The notes: generated by a model from the letters alone, not told the origin. A DNA stretch of 64,000 nucleotides from Desulfoferrobacter suflitae (GCF_022603395.1 NZ_JAIBKA010000010.1:62001-126000), one strand, 5' to 3'; counted from the first letter of the stretch, positions 17,189 through 26,751 are shown. Program-made: numbers and translations.

Positions 17189-17959
17189 ATGCATCCACCC
17201 ATCATCGATGCACACGCTCATTGCGGACGTATGGATCAATACCCTCCCCAGGATTTACAGGACTATCTGCAGTATGCCGGAGGCAGCGGCATTCAAGGTG
17301 CAGTGATGTTCCCCCCGGTCATGGAGATTTACAACCGCTACGATCCCCATTTTGAAGATGACCCGCAATGGTCGGCAAGAAGACGGGCAGCCAACGAGTA
17401 TCTGGTTCACCTGGCCACCGGGCAGCGTCAAAAATTTAAGGTTTATCCCTTCTTTTTCATTTGGAACGATTTTGCGGTAGAGCAACTGGCGGCCGAACAT
17501 CGCGGCATCAAATGGCACCGCCACTCGGATGAACCCCGCTACCGCTACGACGCCCCACGCTGCGCGGCGGCTATTGAAGAAATTCGCAACAGGCGCATGC
17601 CCGTCTGCCTCGAGGAAGAATGGCCAAATACGCTCCGGTTCATAGACCAATTGGCACCGGACGTGAGGGTGATCATCCCCCACTGCGGTCTTCTAAACGG
17701 CGGATACGAACGCTTCTGTAACGCCGGGGTGTGGGAGCGGCCAAACATCTTTGCCGATACGGCGCTGGCACCCTCCCACGTGATCGCCGATTATGTTAGA
17801 AGGTATGGAGTGGACAGGATCATGTTCGGATCGGATTTTCCCTTCGGTGATCCCAAGAGCGAGCTTCACAAGATCTTGCGGCTTGATTTGACCGAGCCGC
17901 AGAAACGGGCGATCTTGTCGGACAATATCGAGCGGCTGATGGCGGACAGCAACCGATGA
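17189..17959 (+). CDS. Amidohydrolase-family metal-dependent hydrolase
   Basis: 256 residues of the amidohydrolase-2 type (TatD/ACMSD-like TIM barrel). The metal motif is DAHAHCG at residues 7-13, GIKWHRHSDEPRY follows in the middle, IIPHCGL lies near 160, and FGSDFPFGDP near 210 provides the catalytic aspartate. The end, ILSDNIERLM, is typical of the family. GAGGTG precedes the ATG. It sits 19 bases before queE and may share its transcript, but a role in queuosine synthesis cannot be inferred. Confidence 0.8.
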   Translation: MHPPIIDAHAHCGRMDQYPPQDLQDYLQYAGGSGIQGAVMFPPVMEIYNRYDPHFEDDPQWSARRRAANEYLVHLATGQRQKFKVYPFFFIWNDFAVEQLAAEHRGIKWHRHSDEPRYRYDAPRCAAAIEEIRNRRMPVCLEEEWPNTLRFIDQLAPDVRVIIPHCGLLNGGYERFCNAGVWERPNIFADTALAPSHVIADYVRRYGVDRIMFGSDFPFGDPKSELHKILRLDLTEPQKRAILSDNIERLMADSNR

Positions 17960-17977
17960 AGAAATGGGGAAGCGAGA

Positions 17978-18622
17978 TTGTTGCGCGTCAATGAAATTTT
18001 CTACAGCCTTCAGGGCGAATCCAGTTATGCCGGATGGCCGTGCGTCTTCATTCGACTGACCGGGTGCAACCTGCGCTGTTCCTACTGTGATACCCAATAC
18101 GCGTATGCGGCCGGTGAAGCCATGAGCATCGGCGACATTCTCTCGGCCATTCGGCCGTTTGCCTGCAATCTGGTGGAAATCACCGGAGGTGAGCCGTTGA
18201 TTCAGGATGAGACCCCGGCCTTGGCGGCCAGCCTGCTCGATGATGGAAACATTGTGCTGGTGGAAACCAATGGGAGCATCGACATCAATCGGGTGCAGCC
18301 TCGCTGTATCAGAATAGTGGACTTCAAATGCCCGTCCAGCGGTGAGGCCGACTCCAACGACTACTCCAACATCGACCGCTTGCAGCTTCATGATGAAGTG
18401 AAATGTGTCATAGGCAATCGCCGCGACTACGAATTTGCGCGCACGCTGCTGCAGCGTGTGAGGGACAATGGGAAAGGCGGGAGCACGGTGCTGTTTTCGC
18501 CGGTCTTCGGCAAGCTGGCACCCCGGGTGCTTGCCGGATGGATTCTGGATGACCGCTTGCCGGTGCGCTTTAACTTGCCGCTCCACAAGTATATATGGAA
18601 CCCCGAGCAGCGCGGCGTGTAG
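17978..18622 (+). CDS. queE: 7-carboxy-7-deazaguanine synthase
   Basis: Radical-SAM enzyme that contracts 6-carboxytetrahydropterin to the 7-deazaguanine ring for queuosine. At 214 residues it shows YSLQGESSYAG at the start, the cluster motif CNLRCSYCDT (C-x3-C-x2-C, about residues 30-37) and VEITGGEPL (SAM binding). The start is TTG at 17978. queC and queF follow within 1.5 kb. QueD, which makes its substrate, is not present here. Confidence 0.92.
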   Translation: MLRVNEIFYSLQGESSYAGWPCVFIRLTGCNLRCSYCDTQYAYAAGEAMSIGDILSAIRPFACNLVEITGGEPLIQDETPALAASLLDDGNIVLVETNGSIDINRVQPRCIRIVDFKCPSSGEADSNDYSNIDRLQLHDEVKCVIGNRRDYEFARTLLQRVRDNGKGGSTVLFSPVFGKLAPRVLAGWILDDRLPVRFNLPLHKYIWNPEQRGV

Positions 18623-18686
18623 CATCGACGCGCGCGGGAAAAGCGCGAAACGAGGCAAAGGACGGGCCGCTTCGACGGTGTGAGCT

Positions 18687-18709
18687 GCACACCCTGCGGG
18701 GTTGCAGCC
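18687..18709 (+). other. Hairpin between queE and queC
   Basis: CTGCA-C-ACCC and GGGT-TGCAG pair around a TGCG loop, about 45 bases before queC. No T-run follows, so it could be an RNA processing or pausing element. A preQ1 riboswitch consensus is not recognisable. Confidence 0.35.
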
Positions 18710-18753
18710 CGGTGAATCGGATTGTAACGAAATCAACGAAATAGGGCAGACAT

Positions 18754-19458
18754 ATGGAATCATCCAGGGCGGTTGTGTTGTTTTCCGGAGGGCTGGATTC
18801 GACCACTTGTGTGGCCGTTGCCAAATCCATGGGATTCGAAGTCTTTGCCTTGAGTTTCGATTATCATCAGCGCCATCGGGTGGAAACGGAAATGGCCGGA
18901 AAGGCGGCTCTGGCGATGGGAGTCGCACAGCATTTGACATTGACGTTGCCGCTCGACCGCATTGGCGGTTCGGCATTGACGGCCGACCTGGCTGTTCCCA
19001 AGGACGTGCCCCTGGATGAAATCAAGAAGCGTATCCCGGTCACTTACGTGCCGGCCAGAAACACCATCTTTCTGTCGCTGGCCGTGGCCTGGGCGGAAGT
19101 TCTCCAAGCGCAGGACATCTTTATCGGGGTGAACGCACTGGACTACTCCGGCTACCCCGACTGCCGCCCGCAATTTATCGAAGCGTTCCAACGGGTGGCC
19201 AACCTCGGCACCAAGGTTGCCGCGGAAGGCCGGCTTCAGTTCAAAATTCACACGCCGCTGATCGAGCTCAGCAAAGCTCAAATCATCCAAACGGGCACAG
19301 CCCTGGGTGTCGATTACAGCCTGACGCATTCGTGTTATGACCCGGATGATGGCGGACGCGCATGCGGCCGCTGTGACAGCTGTCTGCTGCGCAGGAAGGG
19401 ATTCATCGAGGCGGCCGTAACGGATCCAACCAGATATGCAGAGGAGGCCCCACCATGA
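18754..19458 (+). CDS. queC: 7-cyano-7-deazaguanine (preQ0) synthase
   Basis: Converts the carboxy-deazaguanine to preQ0 with ATP and ammonia. The PP-loop is [13 protein letters not shown] (about residues 9-21). The zinc site near the C-terminus is [20 protein letters not shown], with four cysteines. Substrate segments [13 protein letters not shown] and [14 protein letters not shown] are present. At 234 residues it is of normal length. Its stop overlaps the queF start (ATGA). Confidence 0.95.
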   Translation: MESSRAVVLFSGGLDSTTCVAVAKSMGFEVFALSFDYHQRHRVETEMAGKAALAMGVAQHLTLTLPLDRIGGSALTADLAVPKDVPLDEIKKRIPVTYVPARNTIFLSLAVAWAEVLQAQDIFIGVNALDYSGYPDCRPQFIEAFQRVANLGTKVAAEGRLQFKIHTPLIELSKAQIIQTGTALGVDYSLTHSCYDPDDGGRACGRCDSCLLRRKGFIEAAVTDPTRYAEEAPP

Positions 19459-19922
19459 CGCTCCAGGAAAAGCCCCAACTGACCCAACTGGGCCACCATG
19501 TCGAACAGCCGGCAACCCCCGCGGAAGCGATTCTGGAAACCTTCGCAAACCCCCACCCGAACCGGAACTACGTGGTTCGCTTGACGGCTCCCGAATTCAC
19601 CAGCCTCTGCCCTGTAACGGGACAGCCGGACTTTGCCTGCATCATCGTGGACTATGTTCCACAAAACAGCCTGGTGGAAAGCAAGTCGTTTAAGCTGTTT
19701 CTGGGTAGTTTCCGCAACTGGCGAACCTTTCAGGAGGATTGCACCGTTTACATCCACAACCGCCTGCAGGAGGCGACTCAGCCGCAATTCCTGCGAGTGG
19801 TGGCACTCTGGTATGCGCGCGGCGGAATCACCATCGATGTCACCATTCAAAGCGGGGCACTCCCTCCCCAATGCACGCCGCTGCCTTTGGGCAGGACCGC
19901 CTACCGGGGCGGGAGAGACTAG
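19455..19922 (+). CDS. queF: NADPH-dependent 7-cyano-7-deazaguanine (preQ1) reductase, short type
   Basis: Reduces the nitrile of preQ0 to preQ1, which is then inserted into tRNA. The 155-residue length marks the short (unimodular) QueF. The catalytic cysteine and the motif following it are in [12 protein letters not shown] (Cys about residue 56). [14 protein letters not shown] is the QueF signature segment. It is translationally coupled to queC. Its substrate is the QueC product, so the three que genes are consecutive steps. Confidence 0.94.
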   Translation: MTLQEKPQLTQLGHHVEQPATPAEAILETFANPHPNRNYVVRLTAPEFTSLCPVTGQPDFACIIVDYVPQNSLVESKSFKLFLGSFRNWRTFQEDCTVYIHNRLQEATQPQFLRVVALWYARGGITIDVTIQSGALPPQCTPLPLGRTAYRGGRD

Positions 19923-20016
19923 ATCCGCCTGCCTGCTTCCACCATCGGTTGTGCGCTCAGCGTGCACTTGATGCGTATGGGGCGGCGGGCACCCCCTTGC
20001 AGACGGGCCGATCAAC

Positions 20017-20361
20017 TCACCTGCTGGAGGCGAGCCCCTTGGAAAATTGGCCGGCAAACGCTTTGTTCAAAAAATAGTCGACCCGATGCCCCTTCATGGC
20101 AATGTCTTCCTCGATCAGCTGCTGCACCAGTTCTTCTCGATTGTTTTCAAGAAACCGGGCCTTTGACCGATTCAAGTCGGCGTAATCGCATAAAGCGGTG
20201 GAGCGGCTGGCGCTGAAATTCGAAATTGACTCGCATTGAGCGATTTGCTGATCGATGCAGGTGTTGTAGAAACGCTCCTGCTGACTTTGGTCCGACATTG
20301 CCGTGCCTGCACTTGCCAGCACAATCAGGATAAAGCAGGTAGTGACAATTGTGGATTTCAT
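20017..20361 (-). CDS. Small secreted protein of unknown function
   Basis: 114 residues with a signal peptide (MKSTIVTTCFILIVLASAGTAMS, cleavage probably after AMS or nearby). The mature part is charged and alpha-helical, with three cysteines (CIDQQIAQCES and ALCDYAD). The start follows AAGGAGTACG. No family was recognised. It is transcribed alone, convergent with queF. Confidence 0.6.
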   Translation of the reverse strand: MKSTIVTTCFILIVLASAGTAMSDQSQQERFYNTCIDQQIAQCESISNFSASRSTALCDYADLNRSKARFLENNREELVQQLIEEDIAMKGHRVDYFLNKAFAGQFSKGLASSR

Positions 20362-21384
20362 TACCGTACTCCTTTTTTGGTGAGGGGGTTAGCGGCACTG
20401 CAACAAGGTTCTTATCCCCCCTCCCGGGTCTTTGGAAGAGCGGATCGCGGTGATGGGGTGTCGCGGGACGATCCTCCTTCACCTCGGCCCTCTCTGCGAA
20501 GGAGAGGCAGCGTCTGTGGCCGCAGACGATGTGAGAAACCTTGTCCAAGTAGTCATATGGATCAAATCCTTTGGCATGAGCTGTGCCAGGTGGCGGAAGG
20601 GACGTCGGCCAAAATGATTAAGCAATTGATATTCAAGTACATATTTTCTTATTCATCGGCTATTCAATGGAATTCAACAGGCAGAGCTCTCCATGAAAAA
20701 AAGTCAACAAAGTTGATCTTTCTCATCTGCCCTGCACGCAGTTTGAGATGCTCGGAGCTTTTCCGGAAACGGTAAAACCTTTTTCCCCTCGAAGGCTGAC
20801 AAAAAGACACACCTGACCCCGTGAGTGGGGCGCAGTGTCTCAATCCGAGCAATTCCAGCGTACTGGGTTTTCTCTCCTCCCGGGGTGAGAGGGCGCGTCC
20901 CGCGCGCACCGCCGGACCATGTTCAGGTAAGTGCCGGTCTTGAAGCGGGTAGGCATAACCTGACAGCCCGCAAGCAGGTCCCCACCAAGGGCGCCGCAAT
21001 ACCCTGCTGAAAATGGCCCCGAGTGAGGCGTGCATGCAAAAAAAAGGTTGAAACCGACGGTTGCATTTGCCATGAAGAGGCCCTTATAGTTTTGACTAAT
21101 CGAGCCCATCTGGTTTATTGCTGATGCCTCCGAGACGCTGCGCCAACGGTTGGCTCCTCAGTGTCAACCTGATTGGCAGCCATGAGTCCGGCAGTTCTCG
21201 TCCGTACTGCTGCAGCCCGTGCAAAGACGAGCCATGGACTCGCTCCAGTGCGACGCACGCCCGCTGGTCGGAACCCGGCCATTAATGCCTGCAGCTGCAC
21301 CGTCCGGAGCCGCTTTCATCAGGAACCTCGCAATTCCTCAGCCCCCGGGATGCAGGGGGATGGGGGAAAGAAAGATAGCTTGCC
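20362..21384. other. One-kilobase stretch with no recognisable gene
   Basis: Open frames here are short, overlap on both strands, and their translations are rich in Arg, Pro and Ser without family resemblance. Seen structures are a hairpin at about 20809-20846 (GACAC...GTGTC with CCCC/GGGG inside) and a CT/GA-rich repeat at about 20873-20895. No tRNA, riboswitch or mobile-element end could be identified. Confidence 0.5.
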
Positions 21385-22737
21385 ATGACAAGAGATAAAC
21401 TTGGCGCGCCTCCTGCCCAACCTGGTGACACCGTCACGCCCCAAGCCGCGGTCCAGAAGCATCCCCCGGAGCCGCATCGCGGTTCTTGCGGGAGGGGCAC
21501 TGGAGGACCCTTGCAGGGGGCTCTCGGGGTATGGATGATTGGCGCTCTGGGTTCAATCGCGACTACGGTGATCATCGGCACACTGGCTCTGCGCAAGGGC
21601 TTGACCGAACCTCTGGGAATGCTCACGACAGGCGATCCATTTAAGGACATGGCACTTGCAGACCTTACCGCCATTGAGTTCGGCGGCTGTGACATACGCC
21701 CGACGGAGCAGCGGAGTGTGGCGCGACAGGTGCTGAACCTGTCGGATATAGCGGATCCCGCAGGCTGCCGGGAAATCGAGAATGCATTCCTCCAGATTGT
21801 TTCACGCATTGACAAGGGAACGGCGCGGAACTGTGGCGACGCAATCCAGCAGTTGACCGACTCATCGGTCATGAGAGATTGCTCCCTGCGCGAAGAGGTA
21901 GCCGAGATCAGACGCTGCCTGCAGCAGTTCAAGCGGGAAAGATCGCTCACGGAAGTAGTGGTGGTGAACCTGGCATCGACTGAACCGCCGCTCGAGCTCG
22001 ACCGATGTCACATGGACCTGCAAGCATTTGAAACGTGTTTGGATCGCAACGACGCCGCCGCAGTCAAAGCCAGCACCATCTATGCCTACGCCGCGGTCCG
22101 GGAGGGTTGTCCCTACATCAACTTCACTCCCTCCAGCGGAGCCCTTGTTCCTGCCATCATCCAACTGGCGGAAAAGAATAAGGTTCCGGTCATGGGAAAC
22201 GACGGCAAAACCGGAGAGACGCTGGTCAAGTCGGCCCTGGCTCCCATGTTCACCTGCCGCAATCTTGCCGTCCTCAGTTGGGAAGGCTTTAATATTCTTG
22301 GCAATATGGATGGCTCGATTCTCAGGCATCCGGATAACCGCGAGTCAAAAATCAAGACAAAAGACCAGATCCTTTCCAGAATACTGGGCTACGCGCCGCA
22401 TTCCAGAGTTCACATAGATTATGTGCCGTCGCTGGACGATCAGAAGACGGCGTGGGATTTCATTCATTTTAAGGGATTTTTGGGCGCCAAGATGTCTCTG
22501 CAGTTTGTCTGGCAGGGCTACGATTCGATGCTGGCGGCCCCCCTGGTGTTGGATCTGGTGCGCCTGGCCGACCTCGCCAAAAGAAGAGGAGAAGGCGGCC
22601 TCATGCCGCAATTGGCCTGTTATTTTAAAGCCCCCCTGGGAGTGGAAGAACAGCGTTTGTATGAACAATTCAAGATGTTGCTCGATTATGCGGAATTGGC
22701 CACAGCCACAAGGAGTCACCATGAGATTTGCGTTTAG
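21385..22737 (+). CDS. Myo-inositol-1-phosphate synthase family protein
   Basis: Converts glucose-6-phosphate to inositol-1-phosphate using NAD internally. Family motifs are the NAD-binding region GVWMIGALGSIATT (about 50-63), YINFTPSSGA, VPVMGNDGKTGETLVKSALAP (the conserved lysine segment, about 272-292) and LSWEGFNILGNMDG (about 305). At 450 residues it is within the range for long bacterial forms. The first 45 residues are Pro/Gly-rich and not conserved, so the true start may be further in. It overlaps the next gene, a sugar-isomerase-like protein, implying a joint polyol pathway, perhaps for an inositol lipid or osmolyte. Confidence 0.88.
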   Translation: MTRDKLGAPPAQPGDTVTPQAAVQKHPPEPHRGSCGRGTGGPLQGALGVWMIGALGSIATTVIIGTLALRKGLTEPLGMLTTGDPFKDMALADLTAIEFGGCDIRPTEQRSVARQVLNLSDIADPAGCREIENAFLQIVSRIDKGTARNCGDAIQQLTDSSVMRDCSLREEVAEIRRCLQQFKRERSLTEVVVVNLASTEPPLELDRCHMDLQAFETCLDRNDAAAVKASTIYAYAAVREGCPYINFTPSSGALVPAIIQLAEKNKVPVMGNDGKTGETLVKSALAPMFTCRNLAVLSWEGFNILGNMDGSILRHPDNRESKIKTKDQILSRILGYAPHSRVHIDYVPSLDDQKTAWDFIHFKGFLGAKMSLQFVWQGYDSMLAAPLVLDLVRLADLAKRRGEGGLMPQLACYFKAPLGVEEQRLYEQFKMLLDYAELATATRSHHEICV

Positions 22738-23554
22738 TTCCAATGCGTTTCGTCGCTACAGCCTGATCGAAGCCATGAAGATTCTGACGGCGACCGGTTA
22801 CGAAGGAATCGAAATCATGGCCGATGTACCCCATGCATTTCCGCTGCATTTGAACGCAAGAGACCTTAAGGAAATTCGCGCAGCCTTGCGCGATACCGGC
22901 CTGGCCGTTGCCAACATCAACGCATTCATGCACCATGCGGATGGCGACACCTATCATCCATCCTGGATTGAAAAAGATGCGGCTCTGCGCGCCAAGCGGG
23001 TGGACTACACGCTGCGCTGCATTGATCTGGCCAACGAACTGGGTGCCCAAACCATCTCCACCGAACCGGGAGGACCGCTCCAGGACATGACCCGAGAGCA
23101 GGGGCTGGAGCTGTTTCTGGAAGGTCTGAGGCAGGTCGGGCAGAGAGCCAAAGATCAGGGTGTCCGGATACTCATCGAACCGGAACCGGACCTTCTCATT
23201 GAAAACAGCAGTCAATTCCGGGAGCTCTTCAGAATGCTCGACGCCGATGCATTCGGGCTCAATTTCGATATAGGCCACTTTTATTGTGTCAACGAGGATC
23301 CCGTTCAACTGATCACCCGCTTGAAAGACTATACCTATCATTATCACCTGGAAGACATCGCCGCGACGCGCCAGCACTATCATCTCAAACTGGGTGAGGG
23401 GGCAATCGATCTGCCGGCCGTGCTGAAAACAATCGAGGGCATTGGTTTTGAGGGGTTCGTGACCGTAGAGCTCTACACTTACGAAGACCGGCCGGGGGAA
23501 GCGGCCTTCGACGCCTACAGGTACCTCGACCAGTGGCGCCAGGCGACCCAATGA
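22721..23554 (+). CDS. Sugar phosphate isomerase/epimerase-like TIM barrel
   Basis: 277 residues of the xylose-isomerase-like AP-endonuclease-2 fold. It shows RFAFSSNAFRRYS at the start, YEGIEIMADVPHAFP, ILIEPEPD (metal-binding glutamate), LNFDIGHFY, YHYHLEDIA and VTVELYTYE, which carry the Glu/Asp/His ligands of a divalent-metal site. The ATG at 22721 follows AAGGAG and lies inside the end of the inositol-phosphate synthase gene, so the two are coupled. The exact substrate is unknown; an inositol derivative is a natural guess. Confidence 0.8.
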   Translation: MRFAFSSNAFRRYSLIEAMKILTATGYEGIEIMADVPHAFPLHLNARDLKEIRAALRDTGLAVANINAFMHHADGDTYHPSWIEKDAALRAKRVDYTLRCIDLANELGAQTISTEPGGPLQDMTREQGLELFLEGLRQVGQRAKDQGVRILIEPEPDLLIENSSQFRELFRMLDADAFGLNFDIGHFYCVNEDPVQLITRLKDYTYHYHLEDIAATRQHYHLKLGEGAIDLPAVLKTIEGIGFEGFVTVELYTYEDRPGEAAFDAYRYLDQWRQATQ

Positions 23555-23736
23555 ACGACAGAGATCTGGGCCGTTGGCCGCAGCTGAGCGCAGCCATCTG
23601 TGCCCGGCTGGTTCTATACCGGGCTCTGTTCCCCGCTAAACGCCGTGGGGGGAAAACAATTCCCTACTCAGCAGAGCGGCTTCATCAGTCGCCCGGTTTA
23701 GGACTGCATGATCGTCGATGCGGCAAACCGGCATGA
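23551..23736 (+). pseudogene. Possible remnant of a third gene in the inositol operon
   Basis: An ATG overlapping the preceding stop (ATGA) opens a 61-codon frame. The first 30 residues (MNDRDLGRWPQLSAAICARL and a few more) look protein-like, but the rest runs antisense over the end of pabC. This suggests a coupled gene cut short by a past rearrangement. No family is recognised. Confidence 0.25.
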
Positions 23737-24499
23737 TTCCAAGCAGCGAATTGAGTACCCACACGGTTTCGGCGCGCAGCAAGTCCTGCAGAGTCGCTTC
23801 CCTTGCTCGAACGACCGTCCCTCGGCCCGCCAGCAGGTTTGTCACCTGCCTGACAGTTATGCTCGGCAACTGGTGTGCATTGACGGGAGTCCACCAGCTT
23901 CCACCGGTCCTGGCAAGGAGTGATCCTGCCGATGTTTCGGCGACATTGCCATGCGCATCCAGGATGAGCGCTTCGTCCGCACCCGCATCGAAAGCCTGCT
24001 GCCGAGCCAGCATGAAGTAAAGATAGTTGAGGCTTTTGTGCCCGGCCAACGGCGGCGCAAAGCCGGCAAGCGCAACCTGCAGACGCCACCCGCGCCGGTA
24101 GACCTGGCTTGCGGGAAGATGGTAGGGCCGAACCATCAGGCACACGGTGGGCGATTCACAGGCGGGCAAACCAAATCCCTGGCAGGTGCCCCGGGTGACA
24201 ATGATCTTCAGGCTCGCCACGGTGTCGGACAAGCCGTTTTCTATTAACAGTTCCCCCGCCAGTTGCTGCCAGTTTAGTTGGGGCAGGGGTGCGATGCGCA
24301 GGGTCTCGAGCGAATCAAACATGCGCTCCAGGTGATCCTGTAGATAAAGAATGCGACCATTCTGGCAGCGGATGGTCTCAAAGACACCGTCACCATACAG
24401 GAATCCCCGGTCCAGGGGGGAAATCGCGGCTTCCCGCACGGACACAAAGCGCCCGTTCAGCCACACGACTTGCCCGGCGTTGACGGGCTCACAGGTCAT
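23636..24499 (-). CDS. pabC: Aminodeoxychorismate lyase or class IV aminotransferase
   Basis: A PLP-dependent fold-type IV enzyme of 287 residues. It has VWLNGRFV, AAISPLDRGFLYGDGVFETIR (the conserved Arg/Gly segment, about 24-44), HKSLNYLYFMLARQQA (the lysine that binds PLP, about 155) and DEALILDAHGNVAETSAGSLL. Next to pabB and pabA it most likely releases pyruvate from aminodeoxychorismate to give 4-aminobenzoate for folate. A D-amino-acid or branched-chain transaminase is possible by sequence alone. Its start overlaps the pabB stop (ATGA). Confidence 0.87.
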   Translation of the reverse strand: MTCEPVNAGQVVWLNGRFVSVREAAISPLDRGFLYGDGVFETIRCQNGRILYLQDHLERMFDSLETLRIAPLPQLNWQQLAGELLIENGLSDTVASLKIIVTRGTCQGFGLPACESPTVCLMVRPYHLPASQVYRRGWRLQVALAGFAPPLAGHKSLNYLYFMLARQQAFDAGADEALILDAHGNVAETSAGSLLARTGGSWWTPVNAHQLPSITVRQVTNLLAGRGTVVRAREATLQDLLRAETVWVLNSLLGIMPVCRIDDHAVLNRATDEAALLSRELFSPHGV

Positions 24500-25956
24500 C
24501 GGGAACGTTCTCCTATCCTGTTAATGACTTGGAAGAGAGTGCGGCCTTTGTGCAGGGTTTCCTGGTACTCGTCTTCTTCGTTGGAGTCGTACACAATGCC
24601 GCCGCCCACGGAAAAGTAGCAGACCCCTTTATGGACCAGGGCGGTGCGGATGGCAATGTTCAGGTCCATGTTTTGATGCCAGCCCAAATAGCCGATGGAG
24701 CCGGTGTAGATGTGCCTCACCGTGGGTTCGAGCTCGTCGATGATCTCCATGGAGCGAATCTTCGGACACCCGGTTATGGATCCCCCGGGAAATGTCGCCC
24801 GAATCAGGTCTCCATAAGTGGCTCGTTCTGCGAGTGAACCGATAACAATGGAAACCAGATGATGCACGTTTTGATAGCTCTCGAGACGTTTATGTTCGGC
24901 TACTCGAATGGTTCGCGGCAGGCAGACGCGTCCGAGATCATTGCGCAGAAGGTCGACAATCATCGACAGTTCCGCATCATCCTTGGCACTGTGCAACAGT
25001 TCCTGTTTGAGCCGTTGATCTTCCCAATCCGTGCCGCCTCGTTTACGGGTTCCCTTGATGGGTCGGGTTTCGAGGTATTGCCCCTGGCGTCGCAAAAAGC
25101 GCTCCATGGACGTTGAGAGCACCTGGTGATCCCCGGCCTGTACCAGGGCATAAAAAGGGGCGGGATTGATTTCATGCAGGGAACGCCAGAGCTGAAACGG
25201 ATCGCCTGCAAAGGGAAATTGATAGCGCTGGGAAAGATTCACCTGGTAGACATCACCCGCACGGATGTATTGCCTGACCCGGCGCACTGCCTGCAGGTAT
25301 TCGGCATGACTGAAATTGCTGGTAAGGGGCCCGAGCACAAATCGATCCCCTGCCTCCCCCTCCAACAATTTTTCAGGGGCCGACGTCACATCGACCCTGC
25401 CCGACGTCTTTTCTTGCCGCACGGCATTTTTTAGGCCGTCACCTTGGTAAACCAATTCCAGCCAGCGGCTCTGTTGTGAGAATCGATCATAAATCACCAG
25501 GCGGCGGGGCCAGAAGAGCAGCACATCGGGCAGCTGCAGATCATCGACGGCGGTTTGGGGAAGCCTTTCGAGGACATTTTTCAGGTCGTAGGAAAAATAG
25601 CCGACAGCGCCGCCGCTGAAGGGCGCAGAGACCAAAGAAAATTGCGGCTGAAAAGCGGCGCTGAGCTCATCCAGCAGCTCCAGGGGATGAGTGTTGGAGG
25701 AGAGTGTGCCGCAGGATGATATGATTTTTGCCGAATGCCCCTTGCTGGAAAAAATCAGCTGGGGATCCCACGCCACCATGGAATAGCGATTTTCTTCCTG
25801 CGCTTGTACCGGTCCCCCGCTGAGTAGCACTGCGGCGTAAGGTTGCGCCGAGACCCGGTGGGCAAAACGCAAGAATTGTTCATCGCTTTCAACCACACGG
25901 GTAAAATCCTCATGGACCAGGTCGACGGGGCAAGGTGCCAAAGGAAAACCCTTCAT
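24496..25956 (-). CDS. pabB: Aminodeoxychorismate synthase component I
   Basis: The chorismate-binding subunit, 486 residues. Motifs are FSGGAVGYFSYDLKN (about 115), AGDVYQVNLSQRY, STSMERFLRR, TRPIKGTRKRGGT (active-site segment, about 280), ELSMIVDLLRNDLGRVC, TFPGGSITGCPKIRSMEIIDELEP and GSIGYLGW. This composition fits PabB better than TrpE because pabC is coupled downstream. The start at 25956 overlaps the stop of pabA (ATGA); a longer frame upstream is antisense to nothing but is simply pabA sequence in another frame. Confidence 0.92.
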   Translation of the reverse strand: MKGFPLAPCPVDLVHEDFTRVVESDEQFLRFAHRVSAQPYAAVLLSGGPVQAQEENRYSMVAWDPQLIFSSKGHSAKIISSCGTLSSNTHPLELLDELSAAFQPQFSLVSAPFSGGAVGYFSYDLKNVLERLPQTAVDDLQLPDVLLFWPRRLVIYDRFSQQSRWLELVYQGDGLKNAVRQEKTSGRVDVTSAPEKLLEGEAGDRFVLGPLTSNFSHAEYLQAVRRVRQYIRAGDVYQVNLSQRYQFPFAGDPFQLWRSLHEINPAPFYALVQAGDHQVLSTSMERFLRRQGQYLETRPIKGTRKRGGTDWEDQRLKQELLHSAKDDAELSMIVDLLRNDLGRVCLPRTIRVAEHKRLESYQNVHHLVSIVIGSLAERATYGDLIRATFPGGSITGCPKIRSMEIIDELEPTVRHIYTGSIGYLGWHQNMDLNIAIRTALVHKGVCYFSVGGGIVYDSNEEDEYQETLHKGRTLFQVINRIGERSR

Positions 25957-26675
25957 GGCATGCTCCCCGGTTGCCGCACAGCGCCTGAAGGCATTGGCTG
26001 GCTCGGCCGACCGAATCGCGGAAAGCGGTCTTCGCTGCTGTGTTTGGCAGCCATGCGGAAACGGAATCCTTCTTTCAATGAAAGGAAATTGATCACCAGC
26101 TCCATACCGAATTCCGTCATGAAGGATTCCGGGTGAAACTGCACCCCGCAAAGGGGCCACACGCGGTGCTGGATCGCCATAATGACGCCATCGGCAGCGC
26201 GGGCGGTGAGCAGGAGTTCCTGGGAGGACGGCCGCTTCTGCGCTGCTCCTTTCGGGTTGCGGGGAACGTGAGGTTCAATGGCGAGCGAATGATAGCGTGC
26301 CGCCCAAAAAGGCGAAGGAATATTGGCAAGTATCCCCTGACCCGCGTGATGCACTTGACAGCGCTTGCCGTGCATGGGTACAGGCGCCTTACGGGTTTTG
26401 CCCCCGAACACTTCGTTGATCACCTGCATCCCCAGGCAGACCCCAAGGATCGGTATACGGTGAGCGAAATGTTTCACCACCAGCTTGCTGATTCCGGCAT
26501 GGGCGGGATCCTTTGGCCCCGGCGAAATGCAGATCCAGTCCGGATTCAGGGATTCAATACCGGCCAGTGTGATTTGATCGTGGCGATAAACCGCCACCTC
26601 CAGGTCGAATTCATAGAACAATTGAACCAGGTTGAAGGTGAAAGAGTCGTAATTGTCGATCATCACCAGCCGCAT
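25953..26675 (-). CDS. pabA: Glutamine amidotransferase subunit PabA/TrpG
   Basis: Supplies ammonia from glutamine to PabB. The class I triad is visible: Cys in GVCLGMQVINEVFGG (about residue 79) and His/Glu in GVQFHPESFMTEFG (about 175). NYDSFTFNLVQLF at the start and ICISPGPKDPAHAGIS are also typical. The 240-residue length includes a 45-residue C-terminal tail beyond the usual domain, overlapping toward pabB. GGAG precedes the ATG. A terminator-like hairpin lies just upstream in its leader. Confidence 0.92.
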   Translation of the reverse strand: MRLVMIDNYDSFTFNLVQLFYEFDLEVAVYRHDQITLAGIESLNPDWICISPGPKDPAHAGISKLVVKHFAHRIPILGVCLGMQVINEVFGGKTRKAPVPMHGKRCQVHHAGQGILANIPSPFWAARYHSLAIEPHVPRNPKGAAQKRPSSQELLLTARAADGVIMAIQHRVWPLCGVQFHPESFMTEFGMELVINFLSLKEGFRFRMAAKHSSEDRFPRFGRPSQPMPSGAVRQPGSMP

Positions 26676-26700
26676 TGGCTCTACTCCGAATCTGGCGCAT

Positions 26701-26735
26701 AAAAAAAGCCATCCGGACCAATGAGTCTGGATGGC
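26701..26735 (-). promoter_or_regulatory. Terminator hairpin in the pabA leader, possible attenuator
   Basis: Read on the minus strand, GCCATCC...GGATGGC (26735-26708) forms a strong stem followed by seven T residues (26707-26701), only 26 bases before the pabA start. The upstream neighbour is divergent, so it cannot be the end of another minus-strand gene. The loop segment ACTCAT (26726-26721) can pair instead with ATGAGT (26755-26750). Confidence 0.55.
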
Positions 26736-26751
26736 CTGCGCCTGGCATAAC

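Noticed and set aside
20664-21109. Two overlapping minus-strand frames of 123 and 89 codons
   Set aside because: No ribosome-binding sites of note, no family match, and they cross GC-rich hairpins in different frames. Probably non-coding.
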